DNA of 64,000 nucleotides from Arenibacter algicola (GCF_000733925.1 NZ_JPOO01000001.1:930001-994000), one strand, 5' to 3'; shown: positions 1 through 8,876, counted from the first letter of the stretch. Program-made: numbers and translations. Notes: a model not told the origin generated them from the letters alone.

Positions 1-260
1 GATTTTGTTCCATCATCGTCAAAATCAAAATCGTCTTTAAGAATATCCCCGAATTTTGCACTGTAATAGTCGTTTCCAATAAGTCCGCTAACCCCTATGA
101 GGTTGATGTCCGTTTTAAATCTCGAATCAACGATATTTGCGGGATTGGAAATAAGGCCATGCACCCCATTGTAATTGTCAGTTCCAAAACCAATGTAAGA
201 TTGGCCATGTACCGTTGCGGCAATTAAAATAATGAATGCTGTTAAAATGCTTTTGTTCAT
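1..260 (-). CDS. DUF5723-like secreted/outer-membrane protein, N-terminal fragment
   Basis: Fragment read leftwards from an ATG at 260; only the first 86 codons lie inside the window and the rest is beyond the left edge. It begins with a hydrophobic signal peptide ending near VHGQ (residues 1-20). A Gly-rich segment with GLISNPANIVDSRF (about 35-48) follows, which resembles the start of flavobacterial DUF5723 outer-membrane proteins, and then an Asp-rich patch. Export to the outer membrane is likely; the function is unknown. The gene diverges from the transporter at 399. The family call rests on a short stretch, so it is moderate. Confidence 0.7.
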   Translation of the reverse strand, partial: MNKSILTAFIILIAATVHGQSYIGFGTDNYNGVHGLISNPANIVDSRFKTDINLIGVSGLIGNDYYSAKFGDILKDDFDFDDDGTK

Positions 261-398
261 ACTTAAAAAGTTTAGTTTATTTCTTTTTTATTGTTAATCG
301 ATACCTGTTCGTGTAAATTTGGTTTTTTTCAAGGGTCAAAGTGTAGGAACGCTTTAATTGGAATTAAATTATAAAATGTTAAAATTTATAATGCTTCT

Positions 399-1124
399 AT
401 GGTATACACAGTATTAAAAGAGAAGGATAGAAGGCTGGCTTTTAAGATTTATCTCTATTTGGGGGCATTGTTCATTACCTCCTTGGTAGTTTCCAATTTA
501 ATTTTTCAAAAATTCTTTTATTGGAGGCCTTTTGGCGATGTTACAGTCTTTGGAGCACCATTATTTGAAATCTCGGTGGGTATTTTGCCTTATCCCCTTA
601 CATTTTTGATTACAGACCTTATTTCGGAAATTTATGGCAGAAAAAAGGCAAACCAAATTGTAACTGCAGGGATATTTGCTTCTTTTTTTTCAATGGGAAT
701 TGTATTATTGGCCAATTGGGTGCCGGCATTGCCCAGTTCTCCGGTGCAGGATGAGATGTTTAGCCATGTATTTGCCCTGTCGCCAATTGCTGTATTTGCC
801 TCTATGTTGGCCTATCTATTTGCCCAATATGTGGATATTGGGATATATCATTTCTGGAAAAAACTTACCAATGGAAAACATCTTTGGCTTCGCAACAATT
901 TCTCGACCTACCTTTCCCAATTCATAGATACTTTTACCGTAGTTGGCCTTTTGTGTATCTTTAAGGTACTGCCTTGGTCCATGTTCTACGGCCTGGTGAT
1001 CAGTGGTTTTATATTTAAGGTAATTGTGGCCTTCTTGGACACCCCTTTCCTTTATTTCTTCGTATATCTCTTTAGAAGGCGATTCAATTTGAAAGTAAAT
1101 CAGGAAATTGACCTTGAGGCATAA
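399..1124 (+). CDS. VUT-family (YhhQ-like) queuosine precursor transporter
   Basis: A 241-residue, very hydrophobic protein with about six to seven membrane segments. The PYPLTFLITDLISEIYGRK stretch (about residues 65-83) and the later ISxFxxxVIVAFLDTPF segment are typical of the VUT/YhhQ family (PF02592), which imports queuosine precursors such as preQ0 or queuine across the inner membrane. The tRNA-queuosine enzyme QueA is encoded at 46355 in the same window, which fits a queuosine role but is not operonic. The ATG at 399 gives a full-length family member, with no Shine-Dalgarno sequence, as is usual here. The substrate is inferred from the family. Confidence 0.88.
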   Translation: MVYTVLKEKDRRLAFKIYLYLGALFITSLVVSNLIFQKFFYWRPFGDVTVFGAPLFEISVGILPYPLTFLITDLISEIYGRKKANQIVTAGIFASFFSMGIVLLANWVPALPSSPVQDEMFSHVFALSPIAVFASMLAYLFAQYVDIGIYHFWKKLTNGKHLWLRNNFSTYLSQFIDTFTVVGLLCIFKVLPWSMFYGLVISGFIFKVIVAFLDTPFLYFFVYLFRRRFNLKVNQEIDLEA

Positions 1125-1450
1125 TAAAACTTGCTTTTCGCTGTTCTTATCGAGTAGGCCAATATTTTATATACAGTAATGGTGAACTGGCAGTGATGGA
1201 AGTATTCAATATGTTTTTTTTAGCGATGTTAAATTTTGTTTAAACTAAGTCGGTATTTTGATTTTACTTGGTGATATATTGTAGAATTGCGTCAATATTT
1301 AAAGGTATACGTTTAACCTTATGTCCAATTTCTATTTAATATTGAGCCACAAGTCCAAGCGTAAAATAGAAATTTGTTGAGAAAAGGGTGAATTCCTCCT
1401 TTTTGACCAAGAATTGATTGTATTGCTCATAAAATTATAAATAGTATCAG
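1125..1450. other. intergenic region with an 11-bp inverted repeat upstream of the AsmA-like gene
   Basis: A 326-bp AT-rich gap without a credible gene. A perfect 11-bp inverted repeat, AATTTCTATTT (1327-1337) and AAATAGAAATT (1364-1374), lies about 77 bp before the AsmA-like start. It has no T-run after it, so it is not an obvious terminator. It could be a 5' UTR hairpin or a regulator site. I see nothing else in the gap. Confidence 0.4.
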
Positions 1451-4195
1451 ATGAAAAAGAAAATTTTAAAGATTGTTGGTGGCGTATTTTTGGTAATCAT
1501 TTTACTTCTTGTTGCCGCCCCGTTTTTCTTAAAAGGTAAGATTGCTGGTATCATTAAGGAGAAGGTAAATAATAGCATCAATGCTACCTTTGATTTTTCA
1601 GAGGCCGATTTAACTCTTTTCAGTAGTTTCCCCAATGCCACCGTTACCCTGGATAACATAACACTTATAAATAAGGCTCCCTTTGAGGGCGATACCCTAT
1701 TTGCATCGGATAGGGTAAGCTTGGACATGTCCATAAAGGAACTGTTCAAGGATGCAAGTGAGCCCATTGCCATAAAAAGTTTAGTATTGGATGGCCCACG
1801 TATAAATATAAAGGTGGACAAAGAAGAGAATGCCAACTATGATATCGCTGTTGAGGATGGTTCTTCTCCGAATAATGCAGCAGATACCGCTTCGTCCGAA
1901 AGTAGTTTCAACTTGTCCATGGAGTCTTACGCCATTAATAATGCGGCCATAAAATATGACGACCTTTCCAGCGGCATGTCCTTTGCGGTTATAGAAATGA
2001 ACCATAGCGGTAAGGGAGATCTGTCCTTGGAGAACTCTGAATTGGACACGGAGACCAGTGGTTGGGTTTCTTTTGTAATGGATAGTACCCAATATCTGAA
2101 CAAGAATCCGGTTCAATTGAAGGCCCTTATAGGGGTAGATTTAAAGGAAAGCAAGTACACCTTTTTAAAGAATGAGGCCATGGTAAATCAATTGGCCTTG
2201 GTATTTGACGGGTTTGTGAAATTGAATGAGGACAACCAGGAGGTAAACATAAGCTTTAAAACACCTTCGTCCGATTTTAAAAACTTCTTGGCCGTTATTC
2301 CAGAGGCTTATTCCAAAGATATTGCTCAGGTGTCCACAACCGGAAACTTTACGGTTGCCGGCGAATTTAAAGGGATAGTGGATGATGATCACATTCCACA
2401 GTTTAAAATCGACATAAATTCGGAAAATGCCTCCTTTAAGTATCCAGATCTGCCCAAAGCGGTCCGAAATGTGTTTATAGATACTGAAATTTCCAATAAT
2501 ACCGGTATTACGGAAGATACCTTTGTTGATATCCGAAAGTTGTCTTTTATGATAGACGAGGACAAATTTAATATGGAAGCCAAAATAAGCGACCTTATGG
2601 GGAATACCAAGGTGAATGCCAAAATAGATGGCAAAATGAATCTTGACAATATTTCCAAGGCCTATCCAGTTCCTGCCGATTTAAATTTAAAGGGAATTTT
2701 AATTGCCGATATTTCTACGGCCTTTGATATGGCATCCATAGAAAACAAAAGGTATGAAAACACCAAAACCGCTGGTAACTTAAAATTGAGCGACTTTGAG
2801 TATAAGTCCGAGGAGTTTCCTAACCCTATAATCCTAAAAAGCACTTCGGTTACCTTTAACCCTACTACCGTAGCCCTTAATAATTTAGCAGGGGCCACGG
2901 GAAGGACGGATTTTGAGGCTTCCGGGACCATTAATAATCTGTTGGGATTTATGTTCAATAACGAAAATATTGAGGGTAACTTTACTCTTAAGTCCAACAC
3001 TTTTGCGGTTAATGATTTTATGGTGGCAGAAACTTCTGAAGTTGGTGATGGATCGGATAAAGAGGCCGCCACTACCTCTACGGAGGAAAAAATTAAGATA
3101 CCGTCCTTTTTGGATTGTACCATTAATGCCAGTGCCAATACTGTAATTTATGACAATCTTACGTTAAAGGATGTAAAGGGAACTCTGGTAATAAGGGATG
3201 AGAAGGCCATACTGTCCAATATGACATCTTCTATTTTTGATGGTAAATTGGCATTGAACGGGGAGGTGTCCACCAAGGAGGCCACACCTACCTTTGCTAT
3301 GAAATTGGGAATGAACAGCTTTAAGATTGCAGAGACCTTTAATGCTTTGGAGATGTTTAGAACGCTCGCTCCTATAGCCAAAATTCTCCAGGGTACCTTA
3401 AATTCCGATGTACAGATATCCGGAAGTTTGAAGGACGATTTTACCCCCAATTTAAATACCATTTCTGGAAATATATTGGCGGAATTATTGACTGATAAAA
3501 TTGATGCGGAAAGTGCACCTTTACTTACCGCCTTGGATAGCAAATTGAACTTTTTGGAACTTGATAAATTGAATCTTAAGGATCTAAAAACGGCATTGTC
3601 CTTTGAGGACGGAGTGGTAAAGGTTAAGCCCTTTTCCATTAAATATCAGGATTTTGCCATTAATGTTTCCGGTAGCCATACTTTTGATCAAAAACTAAAT
3701 TATGCGGCTACCATTGAAGTGCCTGCAAAGTATTTGGGAAAGGATATTAATAGCATAATAGCGAGGATTGACGAAAAGTCATTGGAAAATTTAACCATCC
3801 CCGTTACTGCCAATATAGGGGGAGGTTATACCAGTCCTACTGTGACTACCGACCTTACCTCCGGAATTAAAAACTTAACGGCCCAACTGGTAGAGATAGA
3901 AAAGCAAAAACTGATCAATAAAGGCAAGGATAAGGCCAAGGACTTTATTGGGGATCTTATTGCAAAAAATCAGAAAGCTACAGACTCTACCAAAAAGGAA
4001 AACCAAGAAAAAACTCAGGATGTCATAGGAGGTCTTTTGGGGGCTGCAACAAAAAAAACGGATTCTACCACCAAAACCGATACCACAACTGCAGCCAAAA
4101 AGGAGGCCCAGAAAGAAGTAGCTAAAAAAATTATAGGCGGACTTTTCAGTAAGAAAAAGGAAACAACGGAAACTAAAAAAGATAGTGTGCAATAA
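1451..4195 (+). CDS. AsmA-like envelope protein
   Basis: A 914-residue protein with one N-terminal membrane anchor (about residues 4-27), then a long beta-rich body of the AsmA/TamB-like type. The start resembles other AsmA family proteins (ILLLVAAPFFLKGKI, then INATFDFSEADLTLFSSFP). AsmA-like proteins sit in the inner membrane, extend into the periplasm and are linked to phospholipid transport to the outer membrane. The last ~90 residues are low-complexity and rich in Lys, Thr and Asp, with repeated IGGLL/IGGLF motifs. It stands alone, between a long upstream gap and a terminator-like hairpin. The family is clear; the cargo is unknown. Confidence 0.88.
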   Translation: MKKKILKIVGGVFLVIILLLVAAPFFLKGKIAGIIKEKVNNSINATFDFSEADLTLFSSFPNATVTLDNITLINKAPFEGDTLFASDRVSLDMSIKELFKDASEPIAIKSLVLDGPRINIKVDKEENANYDIAVEDGSSPNNAADTASSESSFNLSMESYAINNAAIKYDDLSSGMSFAVIEMNHSGKGDLSLENSELDTETSGWVSFVMDSTQYLNKNPVQLKALIGVDLKESKYTFLKNEAMVNQLALVFDGFVKLNEDNQEVNISFKTPSSDFKNFLAVIPEAYSKDIAQVSTTGNFTVAGEFKGIVDDDHIPQFKIDINSENASFKYPDLPKAVRNVFIDTEISNNTGITEDTFVDIRKLSFMIDEDKFNMEAKISDLMGNTKVNAKIDGKMNLDNISKAYPVPADLNLKGILIADISTAFDMASIENKRYENTKTAGNLKLSDFEYKSEEFPNPIILKSTSVTFNPTTVALNNLAGATGRTDFEASGTINNLLGFMFNNENIEGNFTLKSNTFAVNDFMVAETSEVGDGSDKEAATTSTEEKIKIPSFLDCTINASANTVIYDNLTLKDVKGTLVIRDEKAILSNMTSSIFDGKLALNGEVSTKEATPTFAMKLGMNSFKIAETFNALEMFRTLAPIAKILQGTLNSDVQISGSLKDDFTPNLNTISGNILAELLTDKIDAESAPLLTALDSKLNFLELDKLNLKDLKTALSFEDGVVKVKPFSIKYQDFAINVSGSHTFDQKLNYAATIEVPAKYLGKDINSIIARIDEKSLENLTIPVTANIGGGYTSPTVTTDLTSGIKNLTAQLVEIEKQKLINKGKDKAKDFIGDLIAKNQKATDSTKKENQEKTQDVIGGLLGAATKKTDSTTKTDTTTAAKKEAQKEVAKKIIGGLFSKKKETTETKKDSVQ

Positions 4196-4231
4196 AATTT
4201 TCTGGGTAGACTGTATCCCTTTTTAAATAAT

Positions 4232-4280
4232 AATACGCGCATACCTTATAATATAAATTGTATGCGCATATTTTATTTTA
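4232..4280. terminator. bidirectional terminator-like hairpin
   Basis: ATACGCGCATAC (4233-4244) pairs with GTATGCGCATAT (4260-4271) with one mismatch, and a T-rich tract follows. It lies between the convergent AsmA-like and carH genes, where a shared terminator is expected. Confidence 0.6.
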
Positions 4281-4328
4281 ATTGAGATGGTGTAAAACCA
4301 AAAGACGATTTATTGGGTATTGTTAAAA

Positions 4329-5204
4329 TTAAACCAGTGGTTGCGCAGTCTCCAAAATAGTAATCAAATCCGATGGACTTTTAAGATAGGTCACCATATT
4401 ATTATTAGGTTCAAAATTAATAGGGCTGCCCGAGAATAATAGGGGAGTTTTGGCCTCCGAGGATAATTTGAAGACTTTTTCTTCCAAAACAGAGGGTGTG
4501 GTGGTAACAAAAAAGGTCAATAAATAGTTCGGTTTTACCAATTCCGCCATGGTTATTACGTTGTCATGGGGCACATTTTGGCCAAGATAGAAGACTCTCC
4601 ATCCTAGCTGTTTGGCAATAAATTGGGCCAACAATAGGCCAATTTCATGGTTTTCACCTTCGGCCAGGAACAGGATTATTTTTGGGGCATTCTTTGGTGC
4701 AATGGGCAATAAATCTATAGCGGAACATATTTTTTGACGGATCAGGTTGGATACAAAATGCTCTTGAGCGGGCATAATCTTATTGATGCCCCAAAGAACA
4801 CCTACCTTGTGCAGAAAGGGATATATTACTTCGGTAAATGTGGTTAAAATACCATTTTTTAAAATCTGGGATTTGATTATGTTGTCAAATTCCTGTTCGT
4901 CCAAATTAATCATGCTCAATACCAAGGCATTCACATTAGCATCTTGGTTAGATTCGATCAAGGCGTCTTCAACCATCTTGTGAATTTCTTCATCCGTCAT
5001 CTTGCCTAAAGCGGATAAACGTACACCTTGACTTCGCAGGATACTAATGTTCAATAGTTTTTTTAATTGGGCATCAGTATAATAGCGGATGTTGGTATCT
5101 GTTCTTTCAGGAACTAAGAAATCGTATCTACTTTCCCATTTTCTTAAGGTATGGGAGTTGATCCCTGTTAATGAAACCACTTGCGACATGGAATAATTGC
5201 TCAT
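4329..5204 (-). CDS. carH: CarH/LitR-type MerR family B12-dependent photoreceptor regulator
   Basis: A 291-residue MerR-family repressor with a cobalamin domain. The N-terminus is a winged helix-turn-helix (about 3-70: SMSQVVSLTGINSHTLRKWE, then RYYTDAQL). Residues 138-149 fit the Wx9EH motif of the adenosylcobalamin pocket (W138, E148, H149). ENH at 184-186 followed by EIG fits the ExHxxG motif, whose His is the lower axial ligand. Known CarH proteins form a dark tetramer on DNA and are released when light breaks the Co-C bond, derepressing carotenoid genes. An in-frame upstream ATG at 5267 exists, but MSNYSMSQ at 5204 matches the family start and leaves the operator region free. It is divergent from the fasciclin gene; carotenoid genes and a photolyase follow. 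Confidence 0.9.
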   Translation of the reverse strand: MSNYSMSQVVSLTGINSHTLRKWESRYDFLVPERTDTNIRYYTDAQLKKLLNISILRSQGVRLSALGKMTDEEIHKMVEDALIESNQDANVNALVLSMINLDEQEFDNIIKSQILKNGILTTFTEVIYPFLHKVGVLWGINKIMPAQEHFVSNLIRQKICSAIDLLPIAPKNAPKIILFLAEGENHEIGLLLAQFIAKQLGWRVFYLGQNVPHDNVITMAELVKPNYLLTFFVTTTPSVLEEKVFKLSSEAKTPLLFSGSPINFEPNNNMVTYLKSPSDLITILETAQPLV

Positions 5205-5273
5205 AATGTTGTCTAAATTATTATGGTGTAAAGTTAAACAAAAAAAATGATGAAAGTGGTGCCTCATATATTT

Positions 5274-5357
5274 TTGTCTAATATTTTATTAAAAAAGTTG
5301 GACAATTAAAATAAATGCGTATATTTGTCTAAGTATTAACCTAAATAAATTAGACAT
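5274..5357. promoter_or_regulatory. candidate CarH operators: two inverted repeats over the fasciclin promoter
   Basis: Site 1: TTGTCTAA (5274-5281) faces TTGGACAA (5298-5305). Site 2: TTGTCTAA (5325-5332) faces TTAGAC (5350-5355), ending at the start codon. The two units are 32-33 bp long with starts 51 bp apart. A further TTGTCTAA lies at 5209-5216, just before the carH start. Site 1 covers the likely -33 TTG and site 2 overlaps the -7 box, an arrangement expected of repression. Assignment to CarH is inferred from position and from its MerR family. Confidence 0.6.
5297..5327 (+). promoter_or_regulatory. Bacteroidota-type promoter of the fasciclin gene
   Basis: GTTG at 5297-5300 as the -33 element and an exact TATATTTG (TAnnTTTG) at 5320-5327 as the -7 element, spaced 19 bp. 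It lies 28 bp before the ATG at 5356. Both boxes are overlapped by the inverted repeats noted at 5274-5357. Confidence 0.65.
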
Positions 5358-7365
5358 GAAAAGAATTGGCATTTATTTTTTAGCATTATTCAGTTCTATG
5401 TTTTTTGTTCTATCATGTAGTAATGATGATGACAATGACATAATTGATGAGCCCACTTTGAAGACCATTGTGGAAACAGCTCAAGACACAGACATTTTAA
5501 GTAGCTTGGTAGCTGCTTTGGTTAAGGCGGATGAAAACGCCGATTCAGATTTGGTAGGAGCTTTGAGTGGCAATGGCCCCTTTACAGTTTTTGCACCGAC
5601 CAATGGTGCGTTTACAGCCCTATTGGCCAGTCTGGATGGATTTGATAGTTTAAGCGATTTTGATACTCCTGAGAAAAGGGAGATCCTCGCTGCTATATTG
5701 AAGTATCACGTAGTAGTTGGAGCAGCCGCTACTTCTAGCTCCCTTTCCAACGGTCAGGAATTTACTACCCTACAAGGTGAAAAAATTACTGTGAGAATAG
5801 ACGGCGATGTCTACATACAGGATCCTACCGAAACGGATGCAAAAGTAGGGCCTGCAGATGTTATGGCTTCCAACGGTATAGTACATGTTATAGATAAAGT
5901 TTTGATTCCACAGGAAGTTTTGGATGCCCTAAATCCAGAGCCCATGCCAAACATAGTAGAATTGGCAATGGATACCGACTTTTTATCACTTTTAGTGGGT
6001 GCTTTGGTACAGGCCGATGCCGGTTTGGTAGACCTGTTGCAGACAGATGGTCCGTTCACGGTCTTCGCACCGACAGATACCGCTTTTGCAGCCCTTTTGG
6101 ATGCATTGGGTGATGATTACAACAGCTTGGCCGATTTTGATACTCCCGAGGAGAAAACATTGTTGGCACAGATTTTAAAGTATCACGTAGTTGCCGGAAC
6201 AGCGGCCTATTCTACAGACTTGTCCGATGGGCAAATGATAGAGACCGCCCAAGGAGAATCCGTAACGGTAAATTTAACAGCTGGGGTATTCATTCAGGAT
6301 AAAACTGATGTGGATGCGAGTGTAGCACCAGCAGATATCGCTGCTAGCAATGGAGTAGTACATGTAATTGATAAAGTTTTACTGCCACAAGAGGCATTGG
6401 ATGCTCTAATGCCACCATCTCCGAATATTGTGGAATTGGCAATGGACACCGACTTTTTATCACTTTTAGTGGGAGCTTTGGTACAGGCCGATGCCGGTTT
6501 GGTAGACCTGTTGCAGACAGATGGTCCTTTCACGGTCTTTGCACCTACAGATACCGCTTTTGCAGCCCTATTGGATGCATTGGGTGATGATTACAATAGC
6601 TTGGCAGATTTTGATACTCCCGAGGAGAAAACATTGTTGGCAAAGATTTTAAAGTATCACGTAGTTGCCGGAACGGCAGCTTATTCTACAGACTTGTCCG
6701 ATGGGCAAATGATAGAGACCGCCCAAGGAGAATCCGTAACGGTAAATTTAACAGCTGGGGTATTCATTCAGGATAAAACTGATGTGGATGCGAGTGTAGC
6801 ACCAGCAGATATCGCTGCTAGCAATGGAGTAGTACATGTAATTGATAAAGTGTTACTGCCACAAGAGGCATTGGATGCTCTAATGCCACCAACTCCGAAT
6901 ATTGTGGAATTGGCAATGGACACCGACTTTTTATCACTTTTAGTGGGAGCTTTGGTGCAGGCCGATGCCGGTTTGGTAGACCTGTTGCAGACAGATGGTC
7001 CTTTCACGGTCTTCGCACCTACAGATACCGCTTTTGCAGCCCTTTTGGATGCATTGGGTGATGATTACAACAGCTTGGCCGATTTTGATACTCCCGAGGA
7101 GAAAGCGTTGTTGGCTCAGATTTTAAAGTATCACGTAGTTGCCGGAACAGCGGCCTATTCTACAGATCTGTCCAATGGACAAATGATAGAGACCGCCCAA
7201 GGGGAATCCGTAACGGTAAATTTAACAGCTGGGGTATTCATACAGGATAAAACTGATGTGGATGCAGCCGTAGCACCCGCGGATATCGCTGCTAGTAATG
7301 GAGTAGTGCACGTAATTGATAAAGTTTTGTTACCACAAGAGGCGATAGATGCCCTATTGCATTAA
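5356..7365 (+). CDS. four-domain fasciclin (FAS1) lipoprotein
   Basis: A 669-residue exported protein. The N-terminus is a lipoprotein signal peptide with Cys after FFVLS (about residue 21), followed by an Asp-rich linker, so it is probably anchored in the outer membrane. Four FAS1 domains follow, each with the GPFTVFAPT and VHVIDKVLxPQE motifs. The first (about 35-195) is divergent. The last three are near-identical and repeat with a period of 158 residues. FAS1 domains mediate adhesion and can bind hydrophobic ligands; a FAS1 protein beside carotenoid genes is common in flavobacteria, but its role is not known. It is divergent from carH and probably light-regulated (inference). Confidence 0.93.
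   Translation: MKRIGIYFLALFSSMFFVLSCSNDDDNDIIDEPTLKTIVETAQDTDILSSLVAALVKADENADSDLVGALSGNGPFTVFAPTNGAFTALLASLDGFDSLSDFDTPEKREILAAILKYHVVVGAAATSSSLSNGQEFTTLQGEKITVRIDGDVYIQDPTETDAKVGPADVMASNGIVHVIDKVLIPQEVLDALNPEPMPNIVELAMDTDFLSLLVGALVQADAGLVDLLQTDGPFTVFAPTDTAFAALLDALGDDYNSLADFDTPEEKTLLAQILKYHVVAGTAAYSTDLSDGQMIETAQGESVTVNLTAGVFIQDKTDVDASVAPADIAASNGVVHVIDKVLLPQEALDALMPPSPNIVELAMDTDFLSLLVGALVQADAGLVDLLQTDGPFTVFAPTDTAFAALLDALGDDYNSLADFDTPEEKTLLAKILKYHVVAGTAAYSTDLSDGQMIETAQGESVTVNLTAGVFIQDKTDVDASVAPADIAASNGVVHVIDKVLLPQEALDALMPPTPNIVELAMDTDFLSLLVGALVQADAGLVDLLQTDGPFTVFAPTDTAFAALLDALGDDYNSLADFDTPEEKALLAQILKYHVVAGTAAYSTDLSNGQMIETAQGESVTVNLTAGVFIQDKTDVDAAVAPADIAASNGVVHVIDKVLLPQEAIDALLH
5947..7362 (+). 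repeat. three tandem 474-bp near-identical repeats (FAS1 units)
   Basis: Equivalent codons of the PNIVELAMDTDF segment start at 5947, 6421 and 6895, exactly 474 bp apart. The three units are nearly identical in DNA, including synonymous positions, while the upstream FAS1 domain is not. This indicates recent duplication or gene conversion. Copy number could change by recombination or be miscounted in short-read assemblies. Confidence 0.92.
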
Positions 7366-7395
7366 GATTAGGGTTAGTGCTTAATTTTGGTTACC

Positions 7396-7436
7396 GAGAC
7401 TGACGATCATTAATGGCCGTCAGTCTCACTTTATTC
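7396..7436 (+). terminator. hairpin downstream of the fasciclin gene
   Basis: GAGACTGACG (7396-7405) and CGTCAGTCTC (7418-7427) form a perfect 10-bp stem with a 12-nt loop, followed by ACTTTATTCTC. The T-tract is weak, so termination may be partial and allow read-through into the phytoene synthase gene at 7479. Confidence 0.65.
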
Positions 7437-7478
7437 TCTATCCTATAAGTATTATTTATAATTTAAATATCTTAAATT

Positions 7479-8315
7479 TTGAAAGCACTCTTCGATTCTT
7501 CCAGTATAAAATGTAGTAAATTGGTAACACATACCTATAGTACTTCCTTTTCTTTGGGTATTAGATTGTTTTCGCCCAAAATACGACCTGCTATTTACGC
7601 CATTTATGGCTTTGTAAGATATGCTGATGAGATTGTGGATTCTTTTCATGGTTATGATCAAGAAGAATTACTGACCGAATTTATACAAGAATATAAACTT
7701 TCCCTTAAAAGAAAAATTAGTTTAAATCCTATAATAAATTCCTTTCAGGAGGTAGTGCATAAATATGAACTTTATGAATATGCCGATGTTTTTTTGCAAC
7801 GTATGCAGTATGATCTTGAAGTTTCTGAATATACTACCAAGGAGGCTTATGAAAATTACATCTATGGATCGGCAGATGTAGTTGGTCTAATGTGCTTAAG
7901 GGTTTTTGTGGACAATGATAACGAGAAATTTAATTCCCTGCAATCTTCGGCTAAATATCTAGGCTCCGCCTTTCAAAAGGTAAATTTTCTTAGGGATATA
8001 AAAGAAGACCTCGAAAGTTTGGGCAGGTCCTATTTTCCCAACGTACATCAAAAGGAACTGAACGATGAGGTAAAAAGGGAAATCATCGCAGAAATTGAGG
8101 AGGACTTCGCAAAGGCGTATAAAGGGTTGGTTCAATTGCCCATAGAAAGTAGGCTAGGGGTCTACATTGCCTATAAGTATTATTCAAACCTGCTGAGAAA
8201 ACTTAAAAACACCAAGTCGGAAAAAATATTGAACGGTAGAATCCATATATCCAATCCTATGAAAATGGTGATATTGGCCAAAGGCTATGTGAGGTACAAG
8301 TTAAATGCTATTTAA
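7479..8315 (+). CDS. crtB: phytoene/squalene synthase family protein (phytoene synthase)
   Basis: A 278-residue trans-isoprenyl diphosphate synthase that condenses two geranylgeranyl diphosphates to phytoene, the first committed carotenoid step. Both Asp-rich Mg-diphosphate motifs are visible: DEIVD (50-54) and DIKED (173-177) within FLRDIKEDLESLGRSYFP. SYSTSF-like TYSTSFSLG (about 19-27) is typical of CrtB. The start is TTG at 7479, giving MKALFDSSS, the usual family N-terminus; no better ATG exists. It is followed by the carotene hydroxylase. No phytoene desaturase (crtI) or lycopene cyclase is present nearby, so these must lie elsewhere if the pathway is complete. Confidence 0.9.
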   Translation: MKALFDSSSIKCSKLVTHTYSTSFSLGIRLFSPKIRPAIYAIYGFVRYADEIVDSFHGYDQEELLTEFIQEYKLSLKRKISLNPIINSFQEVVHKYELYEYADVFLQRMQYDLEVSEYTTKEAYENYIYGSADVVGLMCLRVFVDNDNEKFNSLQSSAKYLGSAFQKVNFLRDIKEDLESLGRSYFPNVHQKELNDEVKREIIAEIEEDFAKAYKGLVQLPIESRLGVYIAYKYYSNLLRKLKNTKSEKILNGRIHISNPMKMVILAKGYVRYKLNAI

Positions 8316-8423
8316 GTAATGTATTTCAAGGCAAAAGTAGCTCCAGTAATTAGGAAAGTAGTTTTCCCGGAATCTCCGATTGAAACTTAATCCTCAAATG
8401 GAAGGAACAATAAAAAAAAGTAA

Positions 8424-8876
8424 ATGGAAATAGTATTTTACATTCTTATAACTCTTTTGACTTTTATAGTGATGGAAGTGGTTACCTGGTGTACCCATAA
8501 ATTTGTAATGCACGGTTTTTTGTGGGTTTTGCATGCCGATCACCACGAACCTAAATACCCTCATGTTTTTGAAAAAAACGATGCCTTTTTTGTAATATTT
8601 GCCATACCGAGTATTTTACTTCTATATTTCGGTATAAGCCCAGCGATCAACTATTTGTTCTTTATTGGTTTGGGTATACTGTTTTATGGCATTGCTTATT
8701 TTTTGGTTCATGATGTGCTTATTCACCAAAGGTTCAAGTGGTTTAAGAATATTAAGAATAAGTATTTGTTGGCCTTGAGGAAAGCGCACAAAATTCATCA
8801 TAAAAATATGGGAAAGGAAGATGGTGAATGTTTTGGTATGCTGCTGGTTCCGAAAAAATACTTCAGAAAAAATTAA
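8424..8876 (+). CDS. crtZ: beta-carotene hydroxylase (fatty acid hydroxylase superfamily)
   Basis: A 150-residue di-iron membrane hydroxylase with three or four hydrophobic segments. All His clusters of CrtZ are present: HKFVMH (25-30), HADHH (37-41), HDVLIH (96-101) and HKIHH (122-126). CrtZ adds 3-hydroxyl groups to beta-carotene rings to make zeaxanthin. It lies 108 bp after crtB on the same strand, and the length is right for bacterial CrtZ. The converging photolyase gene starts its 3' end 112 bp downstream. Function is well supported by motifs and context. Confidence 0.9.
   Translation: MEIVFYILITLLTFIVMEVVTWCTHKFVMHGFLWVLHADHHEPKYPHVFEKNDAFFVIFAIPSILLLYFGISPAINYLFFIGLGILFYGIAYFLVHDVLIHQRFKWFKNIKNKYLLALRKAHKIHHKNMGKEDGECFGMLLVPKKYFRKN

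Noticed and set aside
2662..3639. Long minus-strand frames inside the AsmA-like gene
   Set aside because: They are shadows of the 914-residue plus-strand protein and have no domain or start context.
5947..7362. Possible CRISPR-like repeat array
   Set aside because: The repeats are 474 bp, coding and contiguous, with no spacers; they are FAS1 domain units.
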